Shown one piece after another: positions 50,075 to 60,466 of a stretch of 64,000 nucleotides of DNA. Within the stretch, counting starts at the first letter, position 1. Each line of letters begins with the position of its first letter. The notes beneath the pieces were generated by a model that was not told the DNA's origin, did not search any database, and saw only the letters and a list, made by a program, of their open reading frames with translations. The translations under genes and the position numbers were made by a program. The DNA is from Mycolicibacterium chitae (lineage in GTDB: Bacteria; Actinomycetota; Actinomycetes; Mycobacteriales; Mycobacteriaceae): positions 4,278,001 through 4,342,000 of the forward strand of contig NZ_LR134355.1 of assembly GCF_900637205.1 (NCBI RefSeq). Reading direction: 5' to 3'.

Positions 50075-51514
50075 ATGTTCGAAGTGGAGGTGTTGCCGCC
50101 GGTCACGCAGGTGCGTGAGCTGGACACTTCCGCTCTGGTCGACGCCATGGGCGCCTCGGCCCGGCTCGAGGCCGCCACCGCGGCACGTCGGGTGGCCGCG
50201 ATCGCCGAGCTGTTCGACCGCCGCCTGCACGAGATCGACGCCGACCAACGCGAACAATGGCTCATCGACGGCCACGAACAAGTCACCGCCGAAGTCGCCT
50301 GCGCCCTGCGGATCAGCCGGGCACGCGCGGCCGCCCTGATCCGAGTCGCGGTCGCCCTGCACGAACGCCTACCCCAGACCGCCGCCAAATTCGCCCTGGG
50401 CCTGGTCGACTACCGCGTCCTGACCGTCCTGGTCGCCCGTACCGAACTGATCCTCGACGACGCCGACGTCGCCACCCTCGACGCCATCATCGCCCGCCAG
50501 GTGCACCGCTGGAACCGCCTGTCCCGCAAGAAACTGACCGACGCCATCGACACCTGCGTCCTCGACATCGACCGGCTCGCCAAAAAACCCACCCGCACCC
50601 CCGCCGAGGACCGCGAGATCGGCATCGGCCCCGACCGCGACGGCAACGCCGAAATCTGGGGCACCGTCGCCGCCCCCGACGCCATCGCCTTCGACACCCG
50701 CCTCAATGCCCTCGCCGACTCCGTGTGCCCCCAAGACCCGCGCCCCAAAGCCCGCCGCCGCGCCGACGCCCTCGGCGCCCTGGCGGCCGGGGCCACCACC
50801 ATGGCTTGCCAATGCGGCCGCGAGGACTGCCCCACCCTCACCGACCCCGCCCCGCCGCAACCCGAAGTGGTCATCACCGTGCTGTCCGACCCGGCCGCCG
50901 GCACCGGCTACCTACCCGGCTACGGAGTACTGAGCGAACAAGCCCTTGCCGACATCGCCGAACGTGCCACCCAACAACTGCAACTGGCTCATCCCGGCGA
51001 GCACAGCGACCCCGAACCGGGCTACCGGCCCTCGGCCGCGCTGGCCGCCTTCGTCCGCGCCCGCGACCTGACCTGCCGCTTCCCCGGCTGCGACGCCCCG
51101 GCCCAGGTCTGTGACGTCGACCACACCGTGCCCTGGCCACACGGGCCGACCCACCCGTCGAACCTCAAAATTTTATGCCGTCGACATCATTTGCTGAAAA
51201 CTTTCTACACCGGTCCACGCTGGTGGAAAGACACCCAACGCCACGACGGCACCATCCTGTGGACCTCCCCGACCGGCCACACCTATCGCACCAAACCCCA
51301 TGGCGCCCTGCTGTTCCCGAGCCTGACGCGGTCCACCGGCCACCTCGACCTGCCCGCCGCACCCCCACCCACACCCGGCCGCGGCCACGCCATGCCCACC
51401 CGCACCATGACCCGCGCCCAACAAACCGCCTACCGCATCAACTACGAACGCACCCAAAACGCCCAGTATTACGCGCTGAATCCCGAACCCCCACCCGAAC
51501 CACCACCGTTCTGA
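50075..51514 (+). CDS. DUF222-HNH endonuclease protein (13E12 repeat family)
   Basis: A 479-residue protein: N-terminal DUF222 (about 15-270) and a C-terminal HNH nuclease domain (CRFPGCDAPAQVCDVDHTVPWPHG...LCRRHHLLKT) with the zinc-type Cys and catalytic His positions. This is the multi-copy REP13E12 family of mycobacteria. It ends in a Pro-rich tail (PEPPPEPPPF). The patch around 51170-51215, coding NLKILCRRHHLLKTFYTG, is conspicuously AT-rich for the gene. CATACT just before the ATG suggests a leaderless promoter. It is probably a selfish or phage-site-related gene rather than part of the thiamine operon. Confidence 0.9.
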   Translation: MFEVEVLPPVTQVRELDTSALVDAMGASARLEAATAARRVAAIAELFDRRLHEIDADQREQWLIDGHEQVTAEVACALRISRARAAALIRVAVALHERLPQTAAKFALGLVDYRVLTVLVARTELILDDADVATLDAIIARQVHRWNRLSRKKLTDAIDTCVLDIDRLAKKPTRTPAEDREIGIGPDRDGNAEIWGTVAAPDAIAFDTRLNALADSVCPQDPRPKARRRADALGALAAGATTMACQCGREDCPTLTDPAPPQPEVVITVLSDPAAGTGYLPGYGVLSEQALADIAERATQQLQLAHPGEHSDPEPGYRPSAALAAFVRARDLTCRFPGCDAPAQVCDVDHTVPWPHGPTHPSNLKILCRRHHLLKTFYTGPRWWKDTQRHDGTILWTSPTGHTYRTKPHGALLFPSLTRSTGHLDLPAAPPPTPGRGHAMPTRTMTRAQQTAYRINYERTQNAQYYALNPEPPPEPPPF

Positions 51515-51539
51515 GGCACCGCACTAGCGGTCCGCGGCG

Positions 51540-51559
51540 GCGCCCACTATGGTGGGCGC
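51540..51559. terminator. Hairpin between the HNH gene and the TPP riboswitch
   Basis: GCGCCCAC, loop TATG, GTGGGCGC: a perfect 8-bp stem 25 bp after the HNH stop. There is no U-tract. It may end the HNH transcript or be part of the thiC leader. Confidence 0.4.
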
Positions 51560-51567
51560 GGATACAA

Positions 51568-51659
51568 CCACACGGGAGTGCGCACCGAGCGCGCTGAGAG
51601 GACGACTGGGGTCGTCGACCGTACGAACCTGACCGGGTAATGCCGGCGTAGGGAGTGCA
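51568..51659 (+). ncRNA. TPP riboswitch (THI element)
   Basis: The two aptamer signatures are present: CGCTGAGAGGAC (P2/J3-2) and GAACCTGACCGGGTAATGCCGG followed by CGTAGGGA (P4-P5 and the return strand; given in parts). The ribosome site AGGGAG (51650-51655), 6 nt before the thiC ATG, lies inside the conserved 3' strand of the aptamer. Bound thiamine pyrophosphate should therefore hide it directly and block translation; no separate expression platform is visible. Confidence 0.95.
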
Positions 51660-51661
51660 CG

Positions 51662-53286
<1,625 letters not shown>

Positions 53287-53290
<4 letters not shown>

Positions 53291-54138
53291 ACGTCCTCCC
53301 GCTGGCGCAACCCGGGCAGACGCCGCTGACGGTGCTGACCATCGCCGGATCCGACTCCGGGGGCGGCGCGGGCATCCAGGCCGATCTGCGCACCTTCGCG
53401 ATGCTGGGCCTGCACGGCTGCGTGGCGCTGGCGGCCGTCACCGTCCAGAACACCGTGGGCGTCAAGGCCTTTCACGAGATTCCGCTGGAGATCATCGCCG
53501 GGCAGATCCAGGCGGTGACCTCCGACATCGGCGTCAAGGCCGCCAAGACCGGGATGCTGGCCTCGGCGGAGATCATCGGCTGCGTCGCCGAGACCTGGCG
53601 CGCCGAGGGCCAGGCCGGCCGCACCCCACTGGTGGTCGACCCGGTCTGCGCGTCCATGCACGGCGACCCGCTGGTGCACCCGTCGGCGCTGAATTCGCTG
53701 CGCACCGAACTGTTCCCGCTGGCCACCCTGGTGACCCCCAACCTCGACGAGGTGCGCCTACTGGTCGACATCGACGTCGTCGACGAGGCCTCTCAGCGCG
53801 ACGCCGCCCGCGCGCTGCACGCGCTGGGGACGCAGTGGGCGCTGGTCAAGGGCGGGCACCTGCGGTCCTCGCAACTGAGCCCGGACCTGCTGTTCGACGG
53901 CACCGACTTCCACGAGTTCGCCGCGCCCCGGGTGGACACCGGCCACGACCACGGCGCCGGGGACACGCTGGCTGCGGCCACGGCATCCGCACTGGCGCAC
54001 GGTTATTCGGTGCCCGACGCGGTGGCCTTCGCGAAGTCCTGGATCACCGAATGCATCCGTGCGGCCTATCCGCTGGGCCACGGCCACGGCCCGGTCAACC
54101 CGCTGTTCCGGCTGCACGGCCTGCCCGATGGATCTTGA
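53287..54138 (+). CDS. thiD: Hydroxymethylpyrimidine (phosphate) kinase
   Basis: A 283-residue ribokinase-fold enzyme phosphorylating HMP and HMP-P. TIAGSDSGGGAGIQADL is the N-terminal substrate motif and HDHGAGDTLAAATA the anion-hole loop; it has GAGD where E. coli ThiD has GTGC, as in other actinobacteria. The ATG lies in the thiC stop. It overlaps the hydrolase gene by 11 bp. Corresponds to Rv0422c. Confidence 0.95.
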
Positions 54139-54757
54139 CGCGATCGCCGGCGTCGCGCACACCCCCGACGCCGCCCCCAACGGCACGGTGCTGCTCACCC
54201 ACGGTGCCGGCGGCAACCGCGACTCCCCGCTGCTGATCCGGATCTGCGACGAGTGGGCCGGGCGCGGTTGGCTCGCGATCCGCTACAACCTGCCCTACCG
54301 GCGACGCCGCCCCAAGGGGCCGCCGTCGGGTTCGGCCGCCACCGATCAGGCCGGCATCGCCGAGGCGATCGGGCTGGCCCACGATCTCGGGCACGGCCCG
54401 GTGCTCGCCGGCGGCCACTCCTACGGCGGCCGGATGACGTCGATGGTCGTCGCAGAGGGGACGGCCGCCGACGGGACGGCCGTCGACGCGCTGACGCTGT
54501 TCTCCTACCCGTTGCACCCGCCGGGCAAGCCCGAACGGGCCCGCACCGAGCACCTGCCGTCGATCACGGCGCCGACGGTGTTCACCCACGGCACCGCCGA
54601 CCCGTTCGGCAGCATCGAGGAACTGCGCGCGGCCGCCGCGTTGCTCGGCGGGCCCCACACGATCGTCGAGATCACCAAGGCCCGTCACGACCTGGGCTCC
54701 AAGACCCTCGACGTGCCGGCGCTGGCCGTCGACGCGGCCCTGACACTGCTGGGTTAG
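54128..54757 (+). CDS. Alpha/beta hydrolase (Rv0421c-like, KANL3/Tex30-type)
   Basis: A 209-residue alpha/beta hydrolase. LTHGAGGNRDSP is the oxyanion loop, GGHSYGGRM the nucleophile elbow (Ser), and a late Asp (THGTADPFGS) and His (ARHDLGSK) complete the triad. The branch is the dienelactone-hydrolase-like Tex30 group. It is the last gene in the thiC unit, which it also follows in M. tuberculosis. Its role in thiamine metabolism, if any, is unknown. Confidence 0.85.
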   Translation: MDLDAIAGVAHTPDAAPNGTVLLTHGAGGNRDSPLLIRICDEWAGRGWLAIRYNLPYRRRRPKGPPSGSAATDQAGIAEAIGLAHDLGHGPVLAGGHSYGGRMTSMVVAEGTAADGTAVDALTLFSYPLHPPGKPERARTEHLPSITAPTVFTHGTADPFGSIEELRAAAALLGGPHTIVEITKARHDLGSKTLDVPALAVDAALTLLG

Positions 54758-54771
54758 CAAACGACTCTTCC

Positions 54772-54791
54772 ATCTTACTTTTGAGTAAGAT
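54772..54791. promoter_or_regulatory. Palindromic operator overlapping the BVMO promoter
   Basis: ATCTTACT-TTTG-AGTAAGAT, two perfect 8-bp arms 4 nt apart, in an otherwise GC-rich region. The right arm contains TAAGAT, a likely -10 box 11 nt before the monooxygenase start, so a bound repressor (typically TetR) would block RNA polymerase. Confidence 0.8.
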
Positions 54792-54802
54792 ACGGTTCGG
54801 AG

Positions 54803-56287
54803 ATGGCCGCACCCGAGTTCGACTTCGTGATCGTGGGCGCCGGTTTCGGCGGAATCGGGGCCGCGATCGAACTGCGACGCCTGGGCTACGACAACTTCGT
54901 GATCCTGGACCGCGAGGACGATCTCGGCGGCACCTGGCACGTCAACCACTACCCCGGCCTGGCCGTCGACGTGCCGACCACCACCTACAGCTACTCCTTC
55001 GAGCCAAACCCCAACTGGTCGCGGCTCTACACCCCCGGCCCGGAGATCAAGCGGTACGCCGCCGACGTCGCCGACAAGTACGACGTGCGCGATCACATGC
55101 GGTTCAACACCGTGGTCACCGGAGCGCGCTGGGACGACGAGACCAACACCTGGCAGGTGGCCCTCGAGTCCGGGGACCCGCTGAGCACCCGGTTCCTGAT
55201 CACCGCGACGGGGTTCCTGTCCCAGCCGCGCATGCCGGACATCCCCGGCATCACCAGCTTCGAGGGCCGGGTCCTGCACACCACCGACTGGGACGACGAC
55301 TACGACGCCGCCGGCGAGCGGGTCGCGGTGATCGGCACCGGCGCCACCGCCGTGCAGCTGATCCCCGAATTGGCCCGCCGCGCGGCGGATCTCACCGTCT
55401 ACCAGCGCACGCCGATCTGGGTGGTGCCCAAGATCGACGTCCGCTTCGGGGCCCTCGCGCGGCGGTTGTTCGCCCGGGTCCCGGCGACGCAACGGGCGGT
55501 GCGCGCCGTCACCGACGGTCTCTACGAGTTCCTGGTCTATGTCGGGGTGCTGCGCTACGACAGCGTCGGCCGACTCAACGGCGCGGCCCGTCTCCTGGCC
55601 GGCGCGCATCGGTTCGCGTCCATCCGCGACCGCAACCTGCGCCGCAAGCTCACCCCCGACTACGAGTTCGGCTGCAAGCGACCGACCTTCTCCAACAGCT
55701 ACTACCGCACGTTCACCCGCCCGCACGTGCATCTGCAGGCCGACGGGATCGACCGCGTCGAGGCCGACGGCATCGTCAACGCCGACGGCACCAAGACCGT
55801 GCTCGACACCCTGGTACTGGCGACCGGCTTCGACCTGTGGGAGGCCAACTTCCCGGCAATCGAGGTGATCGGCCGCGACGGACGCGACCTGGGAAAGTGG
55901 TGGCGCGACACCCGATTCCAGGCCTATCAGGGCGTCACGGTGCCGCGGTTCCCGAACTTCCTGAGCCTGGCCAGCCCGTATGCGTTCCTGGGGCTGAACT
56001 TCTTCAACACCATGGACTATCAGATGCGCCACATGGACCGGCTCTTCGGCGAGCTGAAGCGCCGGGGCGCAACGACTTTCGAGGTCACTGAGAAGGCCAA
56101 CGCCCGCTATCTGGACCAGATGACGGAGCTGTTGGGCGACTCGTTGTTCACCGTCGGCGACTGCGCCTCGGCCCGCTCGTACTATTACAATCCGGCCGGT
56201 GAGGCCACGCTGCTGCGACCCATGACCACCCGGGCCGCGCTGCGGGAGGCCTCGACCTACCCCGTCACCGACTACGAATTCGCTTGA
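54803..56287 (+). CDS. Baeyer-Villiger-type flavin monooxygenase
   Basis: A 494-residue FAD/NADPH enzyme. The first Rossmann motif is GAGFGG (12-17) and the second GTGATA (about 178-183). The BVMO fingerprint F-x-G-x3-H-x3-W is at 153-163 (FEGRVLHTTDW). Mycobacteria use such enzymes on ketones, steroids and xenobiotics such as thioamides (EthA relatives). GGAG precedes the ATG. The palindrome at 54772-54791 controls it; the double-TetR gene at 57999 or another TetR may be the partner. A small membrane protein gene follows 17 bp later. Confidence 0.9.
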   Translation: MAAPEFDFVIVGAGFGGIGAAIELRRLGYDNFVILDREDDLGGTWHVNHYPGLAVDVPTTTYSYSFEPNPNWSRLYTPGPEIKRYAADVADKYDVRDHMRFNTVVTGARWDDETNTWQVALESGDPLSTRFLITATGFLSQPRMPDIPGITSFEGRVLHTTDWDDDYDAAGERVAVIGTGATAVQLIPELARRAADLTVYQRTPIWVVPKIDVRFGALARRLFARVPATQRAVRAVTDGLYEFLVYVGVLRYDSVGRLNGAARLLAGAHRFASIRDRNLRRKLTPDYEFGCKRPTFSNSYYRTFTRPHVHLQADGIDRVEADGIVNADGTKTVLDTLVLATGFDLWEANFPAIEVIGRDGRDLGKWWRDTRFQAYQGVTVPRFPNFLSLASPYAFLGLNFFNTMDYQMRHMDRLFGELKRRGATTFEVTEKANARYLDQMTELLGDSLFTVGDCASARSYYYNPAGEATLLRPMTTRAALREASTYPVTDYEFA

Positions 56288-56304
56288 ACAGAAAGGTTCG
56301 TCCA

Positions 56305-56583
56305 GTGTCAGACGCATCCACCAAGCCCGCCGCCCTGCCCCGGATCGCCGGGGTGGTGCTGGCCGCCACGGGGCTGGCGCACTTCGTCCGTCCGCAGCTG
56401 TTCGAGCCGATGTCCAAGCCGTTGTTCCCGCGCAAGACGCGCCAGCACATCTACACCAACGGCAGCATCGAGACGGCGCTCGGCCTGGGCCTGATCAGCC
56501 GTCGGACCCGCAAGCTGGCGCTGCTCGGCGGCGCCGGTTACATCGGCTACCTGGGACTGAACGCGGCCCGCAGCGGTCGTTAG
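56305..56583 (+). CDS. Small DoxX-like membrane protein
   Basis: A 92-residue protein with a helix at about 9-27 (IAGVVLAATGLAHFVRP), a charged loop (PLFPRKTRQHIYTNGSIE) and another helix pair. It resembles DoxX-like short proteins. GTG 56305 has AAAGG upstream and is preferred to TTG 56284, which would start inside the BVMO end. It is likely co-transcribed with the BVMO. The stop overlaps the mgtE stop on the other strand by four bases. Confidence 0.7.
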   Translation: MSDASTKPAALPRIAGVVLAATGLAHFVRPQLFEPMSKPLFPRKTRQHIYTNGSIETALGLGLISRRTRKLALLGGAGYIGYLGLNAARSGR

Positions 56584-57965
56584 ATCCCGAGCACCGCCTT
56601 GGCGATGCCGAAGTAGATCAACAGGCCGGCGGCGTCGACGAACGTCGAGATGAACGGGTTGGAGAACACCGCGGGGTCGGCCCGAACCACCCGCGCCAAC
56701 AGCGGCATCACGCCGCCGACCGTGGCCGCCATGGCGCACAGGCTGACGAATGTCAGCCCGATGACCAGCCCGATGTCGCGGCCGTAGATCAGGCCGGTCA
56801 CCGCGAAGGCCAGCACGCCCAGCAGCACGCCCAGCGACAACCCGACGCGGAATTCGCGGAACAACACCTTGCCGAGGTCGCGGGGCACCACATCGCCGAG
56901 CGCGAGCGCCCGGGTGACGGTGGTCGCGGCCTGGTTGCCGGTGTTGCCGCCCGTGCCGATCAGCAGCGGCACGAACAGCGCCAGGGTGACCACCTGCTCC
57001 AGCGTGGCCTCGAACACCTCCAGCACCTGGACGGTCAACGTCGCGCCGACCGCCAGCACCAGCAGCCACACCACCCGGGAGCGCACCAGGGTGCTCACCG
57101 GCGCGGCCAGATAGGGCCGACGCAGCGGCTCCGCACCGCCGATGCGGGCCTGGTCCTCGGAGTCCGCGCTTTCCAGGATCGCCAACGCGTCGTCGACCGT
57201 GAGGATCCCCACCAACCGGTGCTCGTTGTCGACCACCGGCAGGGCCAGCAGTTTGAGGTCCGCACACCGGCGGGCGGCCTCCTCGGCGTCGTCGGTCGCC
57301 CGCACCTCGTCGGGCCGCTGCATCACCTCCCCGACGGGGGTCCCGACGGGCGCCCTCATCAGATCGCGCAAGCTGACGATGCCGACCAGCACGCGTTGGT
57401 CGTCGACGACCGGCATGGTGTAGACCGTCTCGGCGTCATCGAGGTGCGCACTGACCCGCCGCAGCGCCTCGGCGCTGGTCATCTCGGGGCGCACCGCGAC
57501 GTACTCGGGGCTCATCCGCCGGCCGATCGAGCGCTGCGGGTAGCCGAGGATCCCCGCGGTCAGGTCCCGCTCCTGCGGCGGCAGCCCCTGCAGCAGCCGA
57601 CGGGCGACCTTGGCCGGCAGCTCGTCGAGAAGTTCGACCCGGTCGTCGGGATCCAGATCGGCGAACAGCGCCGCGACGTCGTCGTCCTGCAGCGCGCCGA
57701 CGAGGTCGCCCTGCAGGGTGGGGTCGAGCATCTCGAACACCTCGAGCGCCTGGTCCTTGCCCAGCAGCCGGTACAGCACCGCGCGGCGCTTCGAGGACAA
57801 CCGGTCGAGGACCTCGACGACCCAGCCGGCGGGCAGCGACCGCACCAACGTCGTCAACTCCGGCAGGTCGAGATCGTCGTCCATCGCCTCTTCGACCGCA
57901 CGCGTGACCGCGTCCCGGTCGGTGCCGTCGGAGGTGAAGCGGTCAGAGGTGCCAGGCATGGTCAT
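56580..57965 (-). CDS. mgtE: MgtE-type magnesium transporter
   Basis: A 461-residue Mg2+ channel. It has an MgtE N-terminal superhelix (about 25-130), two CBS domains (about 135-255), the plug helix and five membrane helices with the pore signature GTGGNTGNQAATTVTRALALG. Cytosolic Mg2+ closes the gate through the CBS part. Several Met codons are clustered at 57957-57980; 57965 is used, and the true start may be 57959 or 57980. No M-box leader is visible. Confidence 0.93.
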   Translation of the reverse strand: MTMPGTSDRFTSDGTDRDAVTRAVEEAMDDDLDLPELTTLVRSLPAGWVVEVLDRLSSKRRAVLYRLLGKDQALEVFEMLDPTLQGDLVGALQDDDVAALFADLDPDDRVELLDELPAKVARRLLQGLPPQERDLTAGILGYPQRSIGRRMSPEYVAVRPEMTSAEALRRVSAHLDDAETVYTMPVVDDQRVLVGIVSLRDLMRAPVGTPVGEVMQRPDEVRATDDAEEAARRCADLKLLALPVVDNEHRLVGILTVDDALAILESADSEDQARIGGAEPLRRPYLAAPVSTLVRSRVVWLLVLAVGATLTVQVLEVFEATLEQVVTLALFVPLLIGTGGNTGNQAATTVTRALALGDVVPRDLGKVLFREFRVGLSLGVLLGVLAFAVTGLIYGRDIGLVIGLTFVSLCAMAATVGGVMPLLARVVRADPAVFSNPFISTFVDAAGLLIYFGIAKAVLGI

Positions 57966-57998
57966 GGCTCTCATATACACCGTCCGGGTGTCCGGCGC

Positions 57999-59219
57999 CT
58001 ATACGCCCAGCGTCACGTGCATCAGCCGGCGCACGACGGCCTGGACCTGTGCGGAGTCCTGGTAGGCCACCAACCGGCCGAGGTCGACCACCAGCGCCAT
58101 GGCCGCGTGCACGGTGAAACGCGCCTGCCCCTCGCTGAGGTCCGGGCGCGCCGAGATCAGCAGCCGCGCCCAGGAGTCGATGGTGGAGCGCTGCACGTTG
58201 CGCAGCATGTCCTGATCCGCCGCGCTGAGGTTGACCCGCTCGGTGTAATACACATAGGCCAGCTCCGGGCTGGCGAACGAGCTGGCCACGTAGGCCGCGA
58301 CCAGCCGCTGCAGGGCCTCGGCCGGGTCGGCGACCCCGGCCAGCCCCGAGGCCAGCTCGCCCGAGATGCGGTCGGCGCCCCGGTGGAAGACCGCCGAGAG
58401 GATGTCCTGCTTACCCGCGAAATACCGGTAGATCGCCGAGGTCGGAATGCCGACGGCGGCGGCGATCTCACCCATGCTGGTCTCGTGGTAACCCTGCTGG
58501 TCGAACAGCACCAGCGACTTCTGCAGCACGGCCTCGTAGCGGCCGACGGTATCCGGTTCGGCGACCGGCCGCGGCACGACGACGGGTTGTTCGGCCGCCT
58601 CGGCGGCGGTCGGCAACTGCGCGGCCAGGATGTCGGCGGCCACCCCGGACAGCAACGTCCGGATCTGCCCGACGGGTAACTTCGCCCGGTGGTCGGCGAC
58701 GCTGCCCGCGACGCTGAGGACGCCGGCCGACAACATCCAGCGATCCGCCGAGGACAGCGTGGGCCGCAGCTGCCGCAGCGACCGTTGGATGCGCCGGTTG
58801 ACCAGCCGGATCTGCGTCATCAGCTGGGCCTGATCGTCGCCCTGCAGGTAGCGCCCCTCCCAGCGGTACAACCCGCCGCGGTCCCGGTTGGCGATCGCCA
58901 CGTCGATGACGGCGCCGACCACCCGCTCCTGCTGCGCCGCGGGCGCCAGGGAATCGGTCTCGTCGTCCACGAACGCGGTGGCGTCCACCAGCTGCTGGCC
59001 CAGCGTCAGAACCGCGGCCCGGAACAGGTCGTACTTGTTGGTGTAGTGCCGATACAGCGCCGTGGCGGTGATGTCGAGCTGCGCGGCGATGTCGTCCATC
59101 CCCACGGCGTGGTAGCCCCGCTTGCTGAAGGCCTCCGCGGCGACGCGGGCGATCTGCGCCTTGCGGTCCTTCGGGCGCCGTCGGATGCCGTCGGCGGTGG
59201 CAGCTCGGCGGGTCGGCAC
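57999..59219 (-). CDS. Double TetR-family regulator (two HTH-core units in one chain)
   Basis: A 406-residue protein with two complete TetR units. HTH 1 (about 22-68) reads EAFSKRGYHAVGMDDIAAQL then LDITATALYRHYTNKYDLF. HTH 2 (about 228-275) reads DQQGYHETSMGEIAAAVGIP then TSAIYRYFAGKQDILSAVF. Each is followed by its own helical ligand domain. The chain is twice the usual TetR length and could bind as a pseudo-dimer to asymmetric sites. GTG 59217-59219 is the start. It sits between mgtE and a divergent small operon; targets are unknown. Confidence 0.9.
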   Translation of the reverse strand: MPTRRAATADGIRRRPKDRKAQIARVAAEAFSKRGYHAVGMDDIAAQLDITATALYRHYTNKYDLFRAAVLTLGQQLVDATAFVDDETDSLAPAAQQERVVGAVIDVAIANRDRGGLYRWEGRYLQGDDQAQLMTQIRLVNRRIQRSLRQLRPTLSSADRWMLSAGVLSVAGSVADHRAKLPVGQIRTLLSGVAADILAAQLPTAAEAAEQPVVVPRPVAEPDTVGRYEAVLQKSLVLFDQQGYHETSMGEIAAAVGIPTSAIYRYFAGKQDILSAVFHRGADRISGELASGLAGVADPAEALQRLVAAYVASSFASPELAYVYYTERVNLSAADQDMLRNVQRSTIDSWARLLISARPDLSEGQARFTVHAAMALVVDLGRLVAYQDSAQVQAVVRRLMHVTLGV

Positions 59220-59363
59220 GCACCCACATTAGACCGGGCATCGGCGATCGCATCACCGAACCGACGCCGACGACCAAAGGACGCCAACCCGCCACCCCGG
59301 TAGGCGAATCCTGGTTAACATAGTGGGACGTGAGGGTGGGACGTGAGGGGAAGGGACGCGCAT

Positions 59364-59588
59364 ATGCTCGCCAAGCTTCGGTCGGTGCTGAGTTACCAGT
59401 TCACCATCGCGGAACTCATCGGCCTCGGCATCATCCTCGGCACCCCCTACCTGATCATCGGGGCGATCTGGTCGATGACGCACACCGACCACCTCGAACA
59501 CCTCCAGGGCGCCGATCTGGTGGTGTCCTTCCTGGGCTCGATCGTCTCCTGGCCAGTACTGCTGTTCTCGAACGTGTGCATGACGTGA
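59364..59588 (+). CDS. Small membrane protein
   Basis: A 74-residue protein with two hydrophobic helices (about 16-36 and 52-70). GGGGAAGGGA precedes the ATG at good spacing. It overlaps the DUF2236 gene by GTGA. No family is recognised, though it may be the partner of the oxygenase-like protein. Confidence 0.7.
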   Translation: MLAKLRSVLSYQFTIAELIGLGIILGTPYLIIGAIWSMTHTDHLEHLQGADLVVSFLGSIVSWPVLLFSNVCMT

Positions 59589-60466
59589 GTTCCCCGCGCC
59601 CGTTGTCCACCGCCGACACCCGGATCAGCATCGGGCGGCGCACCACCCGGTGGGACGACCGCGAACCGACCGTCGCCGACGCGATGGACTTCTGGTCGTT
59701 CGCGGCGGGCGCGGCCAACGTGGTGATGCAGCTGTCCGTGCCCGGCGTGGGGCACGGGGTGGTGGAGAGCAAAGTCACCTCGGGCAGCCTGATGCACCAC
59801 CCGTGGAAACGCGCCCGCACGACGTTCAGCTACCTGGCCGTGGCCATCCTGGGCACCGACGCCGACCGGGTCGCCTACCGCGAGGCCGTGGACGGCGCGC
59901 ACCGGCAGGTGCGTTCGACGCCGCAGAGCCCGGTGCGGTACAACGCCTTCGATCGGGACCTGCAGATGTGGGTCGCCGCCTGCCTTTTCGTCGGCCTGGA
60001 GGACACCTATCAGCTGCTGCGCGGCGAACTCACCGGCGAACACGCCGAGATCTTCTACCGCTCGGCGTTCACGCTGGGCACCACGCTGCAGGTCACCGAG
60101 GACCAGTGGCCACCCACCCGCGCGGCGTTCGACGACTACTGGAACACCGCCTGCGAACAGGTCGCGATGGATACCGCGGTGCGCGACTATCTGACCGATC
60201 TGCTGCACCTGCGGATGGTCTCCGGACTGCTGCGCCCGGGCTTCGGACCGCTGCTGCGCTTCCTCACCGCGGGCTTCTTGGCGCCGGTGTTCCGCGACGC
60301 GCTCGGGGTGAGCTGGTCGGCGGGTCGCCAGAAGTGGTTCGAGCGGCTGTTCCTGCTTGTGTCCTTCGGCAACCGCTTCCTCCCCAAGTTCATTCGACAG
60401 GGCGGCAGCCACGTGCTGCTGGCGGATATCCGCAGGAGGGTCCGGCGGGGAAAGAGGTTGATCTGA
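59585..60466 (+). CDS. DUF2236 (MpaB/rubber-oxygenase-like) protein
   Basis: A 293-residue protein of the oxygenase MpaB/latex-clearing-protein family. ARTTFSYLAVAILGTDADRV and YREAVDGAHRQV match the conserved core with a candidate heme-ligand His. Relatives cleave isoprenoid chains with a b-type heme; many mycobacterial paralogues have no known substrate. It is the centre of a three-gene unit with small membrane proteins on both sides (GTGA and TGATG overlaps). Confidence 0.85.
   Translation: MSSPRPLSTADTRISIGRRTTRWDDREPTVADAMDFWSFAAGAANVVMQLSVPGVGHGVVESKVTSGSLMHHPWKRARTTFSYLAVAILGTDADRVAYREAVDGAHRQVRSTPQSPVRYNAFDRDLQMWVAACLFVGLEDTYQLLRGELTGEHAEIFYRSAFTLGTTLQVTEDQWPPTRAAFDDYWNTACEQVAMDTAVRDYLTDLLHLRMVSGLLRPGFGPLLRFLTAGFLAPVFRDALGVSWSAGRQKWFERLFLLVSFGNRFLPKFIRQGGSHVLLADIRRRVRRGKRLI

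Noticed and set aside
54095..56317. A 740-codon open frame on the minus strand opposite the BVMO and hydrolase
   Set aside because: Shadow frame; composition is low-complexity and the opposite strand has clear motifs.
57966..57998. Magnesium M-box riboswitch before mgtE
   Set aside because: Only about 30 bp separate mgtE from the TetR gene end; no room for the aptamer.
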